64,000 nucleotides of DNA from Anthopleura xanthogrammica (taxonomy: Eukaryota; Cnidaria; Anthozoa; Actiniaria; Actiniidae), in contig OZ025220.1 in NCBI GenBank assembly GCA_964019055.1, positions 8,924,647-8,988,646 on the forward strand, in the 5' to 3' direction. A program made the position numbers and the translations under genes. Of this stretch, positions 1-10,477 are shown piece by piece (position 1 is the first letter of the stretch; each line of letters opens with the position of its first letter). The notes beneath the pieces are model-generated. The model made no database searches and was not told the origin of the DNA. It saw only the letters and a list, made by a program, of their open reading frames with translations.

Positions 1-14
1 CTAGCTACTATATT

Positions 15-305
15 CTAAGTTTCTTTTAATGCTTGAGGCCATAATAAAAGTGTTTTTAAAGCGATCTGTCTTGTACTTGGGTACTGAGAAGAACCTTTTA
101 CGTCTGAGAGAATATCCTTGATTGTTTTTAGGAGGCAACTGAAGCTATTCAAATGATTGTTCTCATCTTGTAATAGTTTATTGCAGATGGCTTCATTGTA
201 GTTCTCAATGGTCGGAATTCCCACAATCTCAAGTGTGTCCTTATAAGCGATATCAGGGCAGATGATGGACAGTGCTCTTTTTTGGATACCCTCTAGCTCA
301 ATCGT
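15..305 (-). pseudogene. LINE reverse-transcriptase C-terminal fragment
   Basis: On the minus strand this frame reads ELEGIQKRALSII followed by a stretch ending in a stop at position 15. The pattern (LE-IQ-KRALxII) is the end of the reverse-transcriptase/thumb region of non-LTR retrotransposons of the CR1/L2/Jockey group. It is only the last part of an ORF2 and has no upstream domains in the window. Interpreted as a dead or truncated LINE relic. Assignment rests on motif memory only. Confidence 0.5.
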
Positions 306-527
306 ACAGGAATCAAAAATGGTTTATGAATCATTTGAATTTGAATCAATTGAAGTTAAATTAAATTTATAAATCCGACAAACATGTTTTGGAAAAAATA
401 GCCAAGTAACCCATATATGCAGTTAATTATGTAAAATAAGTGAATAACAAGTAAGGAAACTTAAACACAGGACAGGACAATAATGCATTGTATAGTAGTT
501 ATGCACATGCATACACTAACGATGCTT

Positions 528-1414
528 CACAGGAAAAAAAATCGAAAAACCATGAATGTTTTCATTATAAACCATGATGGTTTTCTGTAAAAAACCACTA
601 ATAAACATAAACATTAATGGTAAAATGAATTTTATTTTTCAAATAACCATTAAAATTGAATTTACATTAATGGTTAAATTAAAAACCATTCTTGTATTTT
701 ACTCAAAAAACAATATGAAAAACAAAAAAACATTAATGTGTTTTGTTTTTATTCATGACATTAATGTTTTATCTAAATACATTAATGTTATTACAAAGTG
801 TACCATTCATGGTTTTTACATATCCATCAATGGTTTTCTATGCCCCCATCATTACCATTAATGGTTATTGTTGATGCATTAATGTTTTCATGAAAATACA
901 TTTAGATTAGTAAAAAACCATGAATGGAAAAAATGCTCCTTAAAATACATTAACGTTATTGCAAAGTGTACCATTCATGGTTTTTACATATCCATCAATG
1001 GTTTTCTATGCCCCATCATTACCATTAATGGTTATTGTTGATGCATTAATGTTTTCATGATGGTATTACTATATTTCCCATCATAGTATTGCGCTAATTA
1101 AACATTAATGTTTTAAGCCATATAACCGTTTACTTATCATCAATGTATTATGTGATTTAAACATTAATGTTTTGTTATCTGATACCATGCATGGATTAAC
1201 CATGTTTCCCATCCCTGTAGTATTGTAGTAAACCAGTAATGGTTTAAATATTAAGTCCAGTGACGTTTTTTTTTGTTATACCATCAATGGTTTATTACTT
1301 ATAATAACCATTAATAGTTAGTGTTCGGCAAAACCATAGATGTTTTTTTCAATGGTTAATGGGCATTTCCCATTCAAAAAAAACATAAATGGTTTTTCGA
1401 TTTTTTTTCCTGTG
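528..1414. mobile_element. TIR element built from AACCATTAATGGTT-like palindromes
   Basis: The left end starts CACAGGAAAA at 528 and runs through an A-tract, TCG and AACCAT. The right end finishes at 1414 with its inverse complement (ATGGTTTTTCG, a T-tract, CCTGTG); about 30 of the terminal 35 positions pair. The interior is crowded with short palindromes of the type AACCATTAATGGTT and ACATTAATGTT. CTT precedes the left end and follows the right end, a possible 3-bp target duplication. No transposase frame exists, so this is a non-autonomous element. The superfamily cannot be decided. Confidence 0.6.
776..1060 (+). repeat. Direct duplication of about 116 bp inside the TIR element
   Basis: Positions 776-891 and 944-1060 are near-identical copies beginning around TACATTAA and ending TTTTCATGA. 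They differ by a few substitutions and one C in a C-run. The copies sit inside the 528-1414 element and are separated by about 50 bp. Confidence 0.8.
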
Positions 1415-1621
1415 CTTGACTGTTCTCATTATTATTCTTGGTTTGCTATCTTTGGATCAGGTTTGTTCCTTAGCTTGATTTAATAAATTAAAGCTTATTC
1501 TTTTGTTACATAAATGTTCAACTTATTTACTGGTGCAATGTAAGAAAGTTTCTAATCATACTGATGTTACATGGACATTAGTTAATTTAGATCATATTTT
1601 AAATTTAGATCATATTCAACA

Positions 1622-2189
1622 TTAGGTGATAGATCATTTACATGTGCTGCCCCTATGCTATGGAACACTTTAACAAAATCAATACGTTACAGCGCTTCCA
1701 CCGATATTTTTAAGAGGTCTCTCAAGACATTTTTATTTCATAAAGCCTTTTTGTAAGGGTGATTTATTTTTATTTTATTTTATTTATTTATTTATTTTTG
1801 AAATATTTGTGTATTTTAATTTTAATTTTTTTTTTTTAATTTTACTTATTTATTTTTTCATTTTAACATTTTTAGACAATATATTTATTTTGTGTATACT
1901 GCCGCTATGTTCATGACTGCGAGCGCTGTCGCCGCTTCGGGTCGCATTGCAGACTTGGAGAATCGCCGGGTCTGCGGTGCGATTTGGGATGGTGCCGGCG
2001 CGTGGTCGTGAGCATGGTGGTAGTATAATAAATTTCATAGATAATCATCTTTTACATTTATATTGTATTATATCTTTTTATACTGATTTTATATTGTAAA
2101 TATTGTAATGTGCAAATGAAAATTCGCCAAGGATTGAGATTTGCGCAATATAAATTAATAAAATTATTATTATTATTATTAATTATTAA
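1622..2189 (+). mobile_element. CR1/L2-type LINE 3' end with ATT tail
   Basis: Positions 1622-1756 translate to a 44-residue C-terminus containing GDRSFTCAAPMLWNTL and SIRYSASTDIFKRSLKTFLF and then a stop. This is the familiar C-terminal signature of CR1/L2-clade LINE ORF2 (SF-xAAP-LWNxLP...FKxxLKTxLF). A GC-rich 3' untranslated stretch follows at about 1900-2010, then AATTAATAAAATTATTATT, a microsatellite tail ending at about 2189. The element is 5'-truncated, as most LINE copies are. Confidence 0.7.
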
Positions 2190-3757
2190 TTCTTTCATTA
2201 ATTATCAATGTCAAACTTTATTCTCTGATGATCATGAATGACTTAAATGTCTGCAACGTCAGTAAATGTTACCGTAAACTTTTCTACACAAGAACTTATA
2301 AATTCCCACTCATCTGGAAAAATAGAATTTCCTGACTTTTTCCTGACTTTTCCCTGACCAAAAAATCATTTTTCACTGACCCCTGATCATGATGCATGAC
2401 TGTGCACTCATTTTACAAATAATTATATTTATAATGGTAGTTCAACCAAAGGAAGCCCAACTATGAATTCTGAATTCAAAATGATTTTGTGAAGGCTGAA
2501 AGAAATTCCCAGACTTTTCACTGACTTTTTGGTAAATCGAAAAATGAACAAAATCAAAATTGCCTGACTTTTCTATGACCGTCAGGGAGCCCTGTTATTA
2601 CTGTGTTTAATAAGTTTCCTTCTTACAAATTAACTTGCTGTATTCAACTGTCACCAACACAACCCTAACTACAGTAGTATAACCACTAGTCATCATTATC
2701 AGTGTATGTAAAAAAAATTCATATTTAAATTCATTGATGTTGTCAGTTAAATTAGCCAACTTCTAGTGCATATCTAATTTACAATTCAAGTTAAAAATAT
2801 AAAATTTGGCAAGGATCAATGTTTTGAGTTTACCAAAAAAAAAAAACATTAAAAATTCATATCTAACTTTTTAAGCAAAGGTAGAGAAATATCCAAATTT
2901 GGAAGCATATTTATTTGCCTGATGATGAAATATTAATGGCCTTAACCTTTTGTGCCAGGATCGTCTGCCAAGTATATATCTCTCTATTATTGTCAATAAA
3001 AAGATTTTGAAACTGACCTAATAAAATGTTAAACTGAATTTCCGGTTGTCTCTGCAAACTTCATCAGAGTAAAAATGCTGATCAGGTGTTGAATTGGAAG
3101 GTTTAAGTCACATTTGAAAAACAAAAGACTTGTACACCCTTGGGAGATTATTGGGGCAATCACTATAGATATGTCACCCCAATATACAATACAATACAAT
3201 AGTATTTTATTCAGGATGCAAATTATCAGTGACATACTAGAATAAAACATTTAAGAGAGCCAAAGCAGAAACTAACACACAGCTAAAATAAATAAATTAA
3301 ATAAGCATCCTGAAAGGAAGCATATATCTATATATATAGACTATTGTTTGTGCTATAAATTAAGATTTGTAACTTTTTTTTCTTCAAAAAATGCAGAGGG
3401 ATCTAAATTTATACCTATTTCAGAAATTAAAAGTTTGTTGGAGCCTCATAAATTTAAAGGAGATACTCACATTAGTATTGAAATATTACATGTTAACTTT
3501 GTTAATTAATAATGTAAAATTCCAAATCTTAAGCAAAAATGTTTGTAATAGGTTATATACTTATCGGCAATATTATTATCAACACTAGCATAGAGTGTAG
3601 GTTTTGTAAATTAATGAGAAAAAACAAGAAACAAAAATTGTACATGTATATATAAGTGGACTTTGTTCAATCCTGTTCAGTTCATCAAAATTTTCTTTAA
3701 ATTTTTATATTTATTAGTACTAAAAAAATTATAATTTATATTCAATTGATGATTATT
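2190..3757. other. Intergenic, interspersed-repeat remnants
   Basis: No supported gene. Between about 2310 and 2600 there are recurrent CCTGACTTTT / CCCTGACC motifs and a GGGAGCCCTG end, which looks like a degenerate dispersed repeat. The rest is AT-rich and featureless; short frames here have no recognisable motif. Confidence 0.5.
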
Positions 3758-3758
3758 A

Positions 3759-3931
3759 CAGGGCTGTAGCCACCAGTACGGTTGGTCCGGTTTTCACCTG
3801 ACCACTTTTAATTACCGTCAGAACCATCTCCCCCTTCGTAAAAATGTTTATTACATTTTTTGAAAACATCAATTCTCAGAGGAAAACAAAAAACAAAAAC
3901 AAAAACAGACAAAATTCTAGCTACAGCCCTG
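3759..3931. mobile_element. Short hAT-like MITE, CAGGGCTGTAGC ends
   Basis: CAGGGCTGTAGC near 3759 is matched by GCTACAGCCCTG ending at 3931, a perfect 12-bp terminal inverted repeat around about 173 bp without a coding frame. CAGGG...CCCTG ends are typical of hAT-group non-autonomous elements. Flanks are similar AT-rich octamers but not an exact 8-bp duplication. Confidence 0.5.
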
Positions 3932-3964
3932 TATTTATTCTAGCAAGAATGTGAAAAAATAATA

Positions 3965-4205
3965 GTATCGTGATTCTCCTATAAGTTTGATCGGGAGAGA
4001 GCCACCAATATAAACCTGTATTGTCGGCTCAGAATTACCACGCGATAGGAGAATCATGATACGAAACTCATTGCAATTTTGAGTCAACAATACAGGTTAT
4101 ATTGACAGCGTTGTAAGAAAACAACTATGGAATGCAACTATATATGGCCAATACAGAATATATTTTCTCCTAACTAGCCACCAATATAAACCTGTATTGG
4201 TGGCT
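3965..4205. repeat. Nested palindromes with a GCCACCAATATAAACC core
   Basis: An outer inverted pair (GTATCGTGATTCTCCTAT at 3965, inverse at 4045-4062) encloses an imperfect hairpin at 3999-4030. A second, clean 30-bp palindrome (AGCCACCAATA...TATTGGTGGCT) lies at 4176-4205. The two hairpins share the same sequence, so they are copies of one small palindromic repeat. Confidence 0.65.
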
Positions 4206-5302
4206 CAAAATCGTTATGAATAATGATGGCTTCACTACAACTTCATCATATCTCACAACTAGTTTATTAATTACCAAACTAAAAATTCATTCTTATAAAT
4301 GCTGCACGTACATGCAAAATAATAATCTTGAAGACAATGTTTTATTAAAGTAAATAAAATTTAGCTTGGCTAAACGTCAAAGGCTTAAACAAATAAATAT
4401 ATAGCTTCCACTAAATAAATATATATTGAACACAATAAAGTTCTTTGTTTTTAGGTATTAGAATTATTCTAATTTATGAAAGTTCTTGAATCTCCAAACT
4501 TTTAGGTAATTTTTAACACGAAATAAAGAATTTAGAGCTTCGTAAATTGTTAGGGAATTTGTTTAATACTAAATTAGTGAATTTAATCTTTAAGTGTACA
4601 GATGAAACGTTATATACTCTAGCGAGTTTAGAAGAAAGACTTTAAGTCTATGTTGTACAAAGAAAAACAAAAGAATTCTGATAAAACAACAAAAAGAATT
4701 CGATGTTTTAACATCAAAATTAAAAACTATCTAAAAAAAACTAAGAATTAAGATATAAAACGGATTTGATTCATGATACGTACCTGGATCAATCTCTGCT
4801 TGTTGTCCTAAGGTGACAGGTTTACAACTAGAGGAAATTAATATTAATTCATGAATATTTTTGTTTTGTTTTTCTTGGATTTTGTCCTTCGCGACGACAT
4901 TTGTTGATACAAAGCTCGCTCGACAGTCAACAAAATATGTTAAGATTCACTCAATTTTGACCTAGAAAAGCTTTAGTTACAATTAATATGCATTGTTAAT
5001 GCTTACCTGGGTATCTTTAGCAGGGTTTGCAACGTTTTAGGAAAGTTTTTTGCCGATTTTTTTTGAAGGAATTTAAAAAATTGATGACAATTGAGCGTCC
5101 ATTTTGTTTCCATGCCAGGAATGGACACCAGGGTAACGCGTCTTTATTAACCACAGGCATCCCAATTTTATGTTTTAAACCTTTCTTTCAGATCAAGAGT
5201 GATAGCTCATACATGTTATAGCTTGTCAAGAAAAAAAAGTTTCTTGGAAAAAAAAAACGTCCATTATAATAGGCCTCATTATAATAGACCTTTTAAGCTT
5301 GA
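4206..5302. other. Intergenic, nothing recognised
   Basis: AT-rich DNA without a supported coding region, RNA gene or clear repeat. The small open frame at 5027-5221 has no recognisable motif and is not called. Confidence 0.4.
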
Positions 5303-5457
5303 GCGTAATGTTTTTCTATCAGACCACGCCGGTCATTCTCTAGAGTATCATCTGTTGCACATGAGAAGAAGCATTACAATATGGATACAACTTAAACAAA
5401 GAAACTAATATTCTTTAGAGAATGCCATGTGGTCTGAAGTGGGAAAACATTACGCCC
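5303..5457. mobile_element. Foldback element, GCGTAATGTTTT ends
   Basis: GCGTAATGTTTTTCTATCAG from 5303 pairs with its inverse at about 5410-5457, with arms of about 45 bp. No coding capacity; a MITE-like foldback. Confidence 0.55.
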
Positions 5458-5661
5458 AAGGTAAAGGGATTTTTTTCATGGTAAGTGTATGCAAAACAGC
5501 AAACAGTTGACCAGTTACTCTTTCATTTTCAAACCTAATTCAATTCAATTTTAATCCCAGATTTCACCTGTCGAGCAGTCTGTCAAGCAGCCATGCATCC
5601 AGTTCATTTATATATAATTTTGTTTCTCAGTTCTCAAACATTTGCCTCAAATAGAGTAAAT

Positions 5662-5801
5662 CATGCACCTTCACATGATAGCAGTCATGACAGAAGGCAC
5701 AACAACAGTCTTTTTCTCCTGGGAAATTGAACTCTTTCTCATGTAAATCAGATTAGACCAGATCTGACTCCTGTCATGGCTGCCATCATGTGATGGTGCA
5801 C
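5662..5801. mobile_element. Foldback element, TGCACCTTCACATGATAGCA ends
   Basis: An arm at 5662-5692 has an inverse complement at 5771-5800 with few mismatches (CTGTCATGGCTGCCATCATG on the right). The loop is about 80 bp. Non-coding. Confidence 0.55.
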
Positions 5802-5825
5802 AGCCTCTATATTGCAATATATAAA

Positions 5826-5989
5826 AACCTTTTTTACAGTTCCGTTCAGTGACCACAAATAATAGCTCCAAGTAGAGGTTGGACTTGCCACGAATGATAA
5901 TAAATTATAGTTTTGCTATGCACAGCAACTCCAACCTTGACTTGGAACTATATTATTCATGGTCACTGGAACAGATCTGTAAAAAGGTC
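5826..5989. mobile_element. Foldback element of the AGTGACCAC family
   Basis: ACCTTTTTTACAG and CAGTGACCAC at 5826-5855 are mirrored by TGGTCACTGGAACAG and TGTAAAAAGGT ending at 5989, and CCAAGTAGAGGTTGGA by TCCAACCTTGACTTGG inside. A related hairpin with AGTGACCACGAAACC ends occurs at 37932-38052, so this is a dispersed family. Confidence 0.6.
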
Positions 5990-6059
5990 TATTGGCAGAG
6001 AGTTACTGTAAGTACACGTCAGGATCTAAGCAGCTATGTTAAAAGCTAGACTATTCAGC

Positions 6060-6346
6060 TGGGTTTCACTTGACAATTTGAATAAAAAAAAATAAAATAA
6101 AAAAATAAATGCGATTAACAGTGGAATCCACAGAGTGGCTATTCCTCCACTGCATTCCAATTGGAATTTAGAAGTTGATTTTTGAGGAGGGAGGAAAAAC
6201 CGGAGAACCCAGAAAAACCCTCGAAGCACAGGAGAGAACCAACAAACAACTCTACTCACATACGACACCGAGCCCAGCGGGGCTCGAACTCGGGTCGCCT
6301 TGGTGAGAGGGAAGCGCTCTCACCACTACGCCACCCGTGCTTCCCA
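6060..6346 (-). mobile_element. tRNA-Glu-derived SINE
   Basis: On the minus strand the head near 6346 carries an A box (TGGCGTAGTGG) and a B box (GAGTTCGAGCCCC) at tRNA spacing. The anticodon loop CTCTCAC gives CUC, the tRNA-Glu pattern. Downstream is a tRNA-unrelated body containing GGGTTCTCCGGTTTTTCC, resembling a central domain shared by SINEs of marine invertebrates; which named domain I cannot decide. The unit ends in a T-rich tract. The acceptor stem is degenerate, so this is a SINE, not a functional tRNA gene. Confidence 0.65.
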
Positions 6347-7700
6347 ATTTCCTGTTTCGCATGGAATATGTTCATCATCTGAATCACAAAACTTCAAAGA
6401 CTTTTATCAGCCTATTGAAACCGAGCGATGTATCAAATAGAAGTGTTTCTCACATTTGAAGCCTCAGGTGTACATGTGTATACTAGAAAATAGTGGGTCA
6501 GGGGATATATCCAAAGGTATGCCATGGAACAATTGTATAACTAGTATACAACTGTATTCATCAGTTGCCACATATACCAGTATGCACACATTGATTGGTT
6601 CGAGAACTGACAGTGCTCTATTAGTGAATCGAGCACAGAGTTAACACTATACCTAAACATGCAGCGTGCTATGCAAAAATGAGTAAGAAAACAGCATTGA
6701 ATACAATTTTTTTCTTACTATATCAAATAATAATGAGCTGATAGTAATGCTCTTTTCAGTAATTTGCAGCACACAGGAAGTCACCAATTGAAAACACTTG
6801 AATACATATAGTTCTATATTTTTTAACACTGAATCTAATGGGTGCTTTGACACTACCGTACTCCTGACGCCTCTATTACTGCAAAATCTAGCAATTTACA
6901 AAAAGTGAAAGCAAATAGAGTGAGTTTTTGTACTTGAAGCCATCAAAATGACTAAGCTAAGTGGAGAAGAAACCAAAAATTGCATTGAAACTGGCTGTTG
7001 GACTGGAATTTTGCAGTAAGTTATATTATAACATAAAAGATGAGTTTAAGAAGATCTTACCACTTTCAGCCACATATTTTTCAAAAAATTTTATTCATTA
7101 CCATGATTAAGCAAACCATGCATGTGTATAGTTCTATAACCATACAACCTACAAAAAGTAATAAGATAAATGCATACATCTTTTCCAAGGTAAATAATAC
7201 CTTAATTCCCTCATTAATTTGCTAATTTTTATAGCACTACATTTCTAATTATTTAACTTTTATACTTTCTATATTATATAATCTAAATCATATTGTACTA
7301 CACTGCAGTTTCCTTTATAATTTAATTTTAACTACTTAATATTTTTTATATATAAAAACAGATGATTGTAGTATTTTTAATTTTTAGATCACTTTAAGTT
7401 TTAAACTTACTTGAATCATGACCACTTTGAGGTTTTTTTTACATTTTTTCTTAACTATCCAAGCATTTTTTTATGTCCAAACACAACAACCTGCATATAT
7501 AATTTATGTAATTTAGCAGTTCATTATAATAATTAGTTCACATGCAAGAGCTAAATCTTCCACATTTGTTGTGATTGGATGGCACCTAAAAATACTTGAT
7601 TCCTTTCCTTAATTCAGAGTGCTGATTTGATATTTATGAAAAAATGTCAAAAAGAAACTTCTTGGTTAGAGTGTCCACACTAGTACTGTACTATAGTACT
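6347..7700. other. Intergenic, nothing recognised
   Basis: AT-rich, no supported gene or clear repeat. Short frames at 6456-6644, 6653-6853 and 7040-7225 lack family motifs. Confidence 0.4.
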
Positions 7701-7998
7701 TTAGAAAAAACCTACTAATGGTCTATCACCAATCGAGCCCTGTGATTGGCTGAGCTACTAGGGGTCTATTAGTGATAGACCTCTAGTAGCGAAAAGCGCC
7801 GGTTTTGAAAACCAAAAAATATATATTTAAAGCAAAATCCAAAACTTTTTGCATCCTTTTATTGGACCGATTAGTAGGTTTTAACTAAAACAATTAGACC
7901 TCTCGCCCTCATGGCCTACAAGTCAATAGCCCATTCGGCTTTCGGCCTCATGGGCTATTAATTCATAGGCCATTCGGACTCAAGGACTAATTGTTAAA
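7701..7998 (+). mobile_element. Palindrome-rich MITE, copy A
   Basis: About 300 bp that recurs in inverse orientation at 59743-60039. It contains a hairpin (CTACTAGGGGTCTATTAGTG facing CACTAATAGACC-like inverse) and a second palindrome around CCATTCGGCTTTCGGCCTCA. The ends are AT-rich (TTAGAAAAAA / TTGTTAAATAG). No coding frame. Class unknown. Confidence 0.7.
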
Positions 7999-8421
7999 TA
8001 GTTTTGAAAAATATAGATTACATTTTAGTTCCTTTGTAGAAAGCAGCACCTGAGCCCTGGAAATTATATAATGCTCACTCATAATAGGCAAAAAATATGG
8101 GGTCAAATTAAAAGTGGATTTAATTTGTTTTGTTAAATTCCATCAGCCAATCTGGTTATTGTAATATATATTTATGTGTAATTATATAACATAAAATAAA
8201 ATGGCTTAACCCTACAAAAGCTAGTTGTTAGAATAAAGTAATGAAACTCTTACTAACTTTTAAACTAACTTAGTTAAATAATTATATAACATTACTACCG
8301 GTAATTAAATGCAAAGGTTTGCCCTAAATAAATGCCTTTTGCATTTTTTTCCCTTAAGAAAACTATTAACTATGTTATAGCCATTTATTTAATGAAAAGG
8401 TTAATATAACTAACGTTATTA
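7999..8421. other. Intergenic, nothing recognised
   Basis: AT-rich spacer between the MITE and the 121-bp satellite. No gene or motif seen. Confidence 0.4.
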
Positions 8422-8992
8422 AACACTATTCTATCTGTATACTGGTCTCTTGTATCAGCTGACCTTGATCTACAATGTCTTGTACAGGCTTTGATTCTAG
8501 TCAGTGTTGGTTGTTTAATGGTACCCTTGTCTTAACATTATTAACACTATTCTATCTGTATACTGGTCTCTTGTATCAGGTGACCTTGATCTACAATGTC
8601 TTGTACAGGCTTTGATTCTAGTCAGTGTTGATTGTCTAATGGTACCCTTGTCTTAACATTATTAACACTATTCTATCTGTATTAACTGGTCTCTTGTATT
8701 AGCTGACCTTGATCTACAATGTCTTGTACAGGCTTTGATTCTAGTCAGTGTTGATTGTCTAATGGTACCCTTGCCTTAACATTATTAACACTATTCTATC
8801 TGTATACTGGTCTCTTGTATCAGCTGACCTTGATCTACAATGTCTTCTACAGGCTTTGATTCTAGTCAGTGTTGATTGTTTAATGGTACCCTTGTCTTAA
8901 CATTATTAACTCTATTCTATCTGTATACTGGTCACTTGTATGAGCTGACCTTGATCTACAATGTCTTGTACAGGCTTTGATTCTAGTAAGTG
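8422..8992 (+). repeat. 121-bp satellite, array 1 (about 4.7 copies)
   Basis: The marker TGTACAGGCTTTGATTCTAG recurs at spacings of 121, 123, 121 and 121 bp. The same unit forms arrays at 30850-31236 and 51205-51840. This array lies about 1.5 kb beyond the 3' end of RNase L-like gene 1. Confidence 0.95.
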
Positions 8993-9315
8993 TTTTACAA
9001 TCTTCATTCTGTTCCGGCATGATAAAGTATTTGTACCTGAAAGGTAAAAATAATTGGTTTGAATATGTCATTAATATATATTATATATCTGTAATAATGC
9101 TCTTTTTTTCCTTATTTCTAAAGAAAAAAATTAAAACAGTACAGCACCATTTTGTGATCAGTGCCAAAAACACAGCTGATCTAACCACTTGAATGTTTGC
9201 ATCAAGTTAATATCATACTAAATTATTTAAATGACTTTTTTGAAATAAGCAAAATATCCATATTTTAGAAATTCATTCTTTTAGGACTGTTCCAGATACC
9301 ACTCCACTTAAATGT

Positions 9316-9402
9316 GTGGTAATACAAGCAACAAAATTGTGAAACTTGTTGTGTAACATTGTTGTGTTGCAAGTTACAGAGTGAATTGCTTGTATTACCA
9401 CC
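9316..9402. repeat. Hairpin, GTGGTAATACAAGCAA arms
   Basis: GTGGTAATACAAGCAA at 9316 and TTGCTTGTATTACCAC ending at 9402 form a perfect 16-bp stem. The loop contains ACTTGTTGTGTAACATTGTTGTGTTGCAAGT, itself partly palindromic. The overlapping 109-codon frame at 9359-9688 is explained by this repeat and is not called a gene. Confidence 0.6.
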
Positions 9403-9732
9403 CCATGCAACAACCAGATTTTGCTGTATGACTTTGTTGCACAAAGCAAAAGCTCTTTCTAACCTTGAGGTGGTAATGAGCAACAATTTGAACTGCAACT
9501 TTCAACACAACAATATTGCGAGACATGTTGTTGTTGAGTTTTTAAAGCATGAGGACGTGATTGCTGGTAAGAAATTCATCAATGAAAAAATTGAATATTC
9601 TCCAGGAAGCATCTCACCAAAGAAATGTATGGTTGGTGCATGTTTCAAACCATTTCAACCCACATCCACTCTTTTCCCAGACTTATAAACCCTTTTCGGT
9701 ACTTCCTGTACTGATTCTGAACGGAGTAAATA

Positions 9733-10061
9733 GTTGAATGGTAAAATATTTCTTGATTTGAGTGATGCATCTTTATGTTATGAAAGTTTATATTTTCAAT
9801 ATATTAATAACTGTGACGTCAGGTAAGGCTTCATTAAATATACAAAACTGAACTGGTTCACACAAACAGTATTTAAAAAGTATCATTATTTTACTCATGG
9901 TTTGAATAAAGGATATAGAATGGCCAGTGTTTAGTAGTGCTAGTTACAAAAAATACACTTAAATACCTTACCTGAAGTCACAATCATTAACATATTGGAA
10001 GTATGAACCTTTATAGCTTAAAAATGCAACACCAAAATCAAGAAATATTTTACCATTCAAC
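9733..10061. mobile_element. Foldback element with about 97-bp arms
   Basis: The arm at 9733-9829 (GTTGAATGGTAAAATATTTC ... CAGGTAAGG) is mirrored at 9966-10061 (CCTTACCTGA ... TTTACCATTCAAC) with small indels. A partial relative of the right arm (GGAAGTATGAACCTT) occurs near 61080. Non-coding foldback close to the 3' side of gene 1. Confidence 0.65.
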
Positions 10062-10451
10062 TGTATGATATTAACTTTATGTAAAATCAATACTGAAAGT
10101 ATTGAAAAAGGGTTCATGTGCACTTTAATTCCATCAATTGAGTTTGGCACCTGAGTGTAGCAGTGTTTTTGAGTATGAACCTTAAAAACTTTCATATTCA
10201 TCCTAAGTATCCTTCTTATTCCTCTCATTGCACCTATCCCTCTCCAAGCCTATTCTGTCATTGTGTATATAATTTTAATATTACAATGTGTATAAAATAT
10301 AAACAAATTAAAATTTCTTGTATTTTTTAATTCTATTGAACTACAGTATGCAAAGCTAAATTAACCAGAAACAGGCACTTTTTTCTAGGAAATGATTTTC
10401 AATCTTAAAACCTAAGGATAATGGTGCAAGATGGTATTTTCAAATGGCATA

Positions 10452-10466
10452 CATGTTACCTGTTCA
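10452..10466 (-). promoter_or_regulatory. Conserved splice-donor-like site after the gene 1 stop
   Basis: Reading the minus strand, the stop TGA of gene 1 is followed after 18 nt by GAACAG|GTAACATGT, a good 5' splice-site match. Exactly the same 15 bases occur at the same 18-nt distance behind the stop of gene 4. This suggests either a 3' UTR intron or simply a conserved 3' flank. Unproven. Confidence 0.3.
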
Positions 10467-10477
10467 TTTGGTGAATC

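Noticed and set aside
8422..8992. CRISPR-like regular array
   Set aside because: Whole units are repeated with no variable spacers, and the context is a eukaryotic genome.
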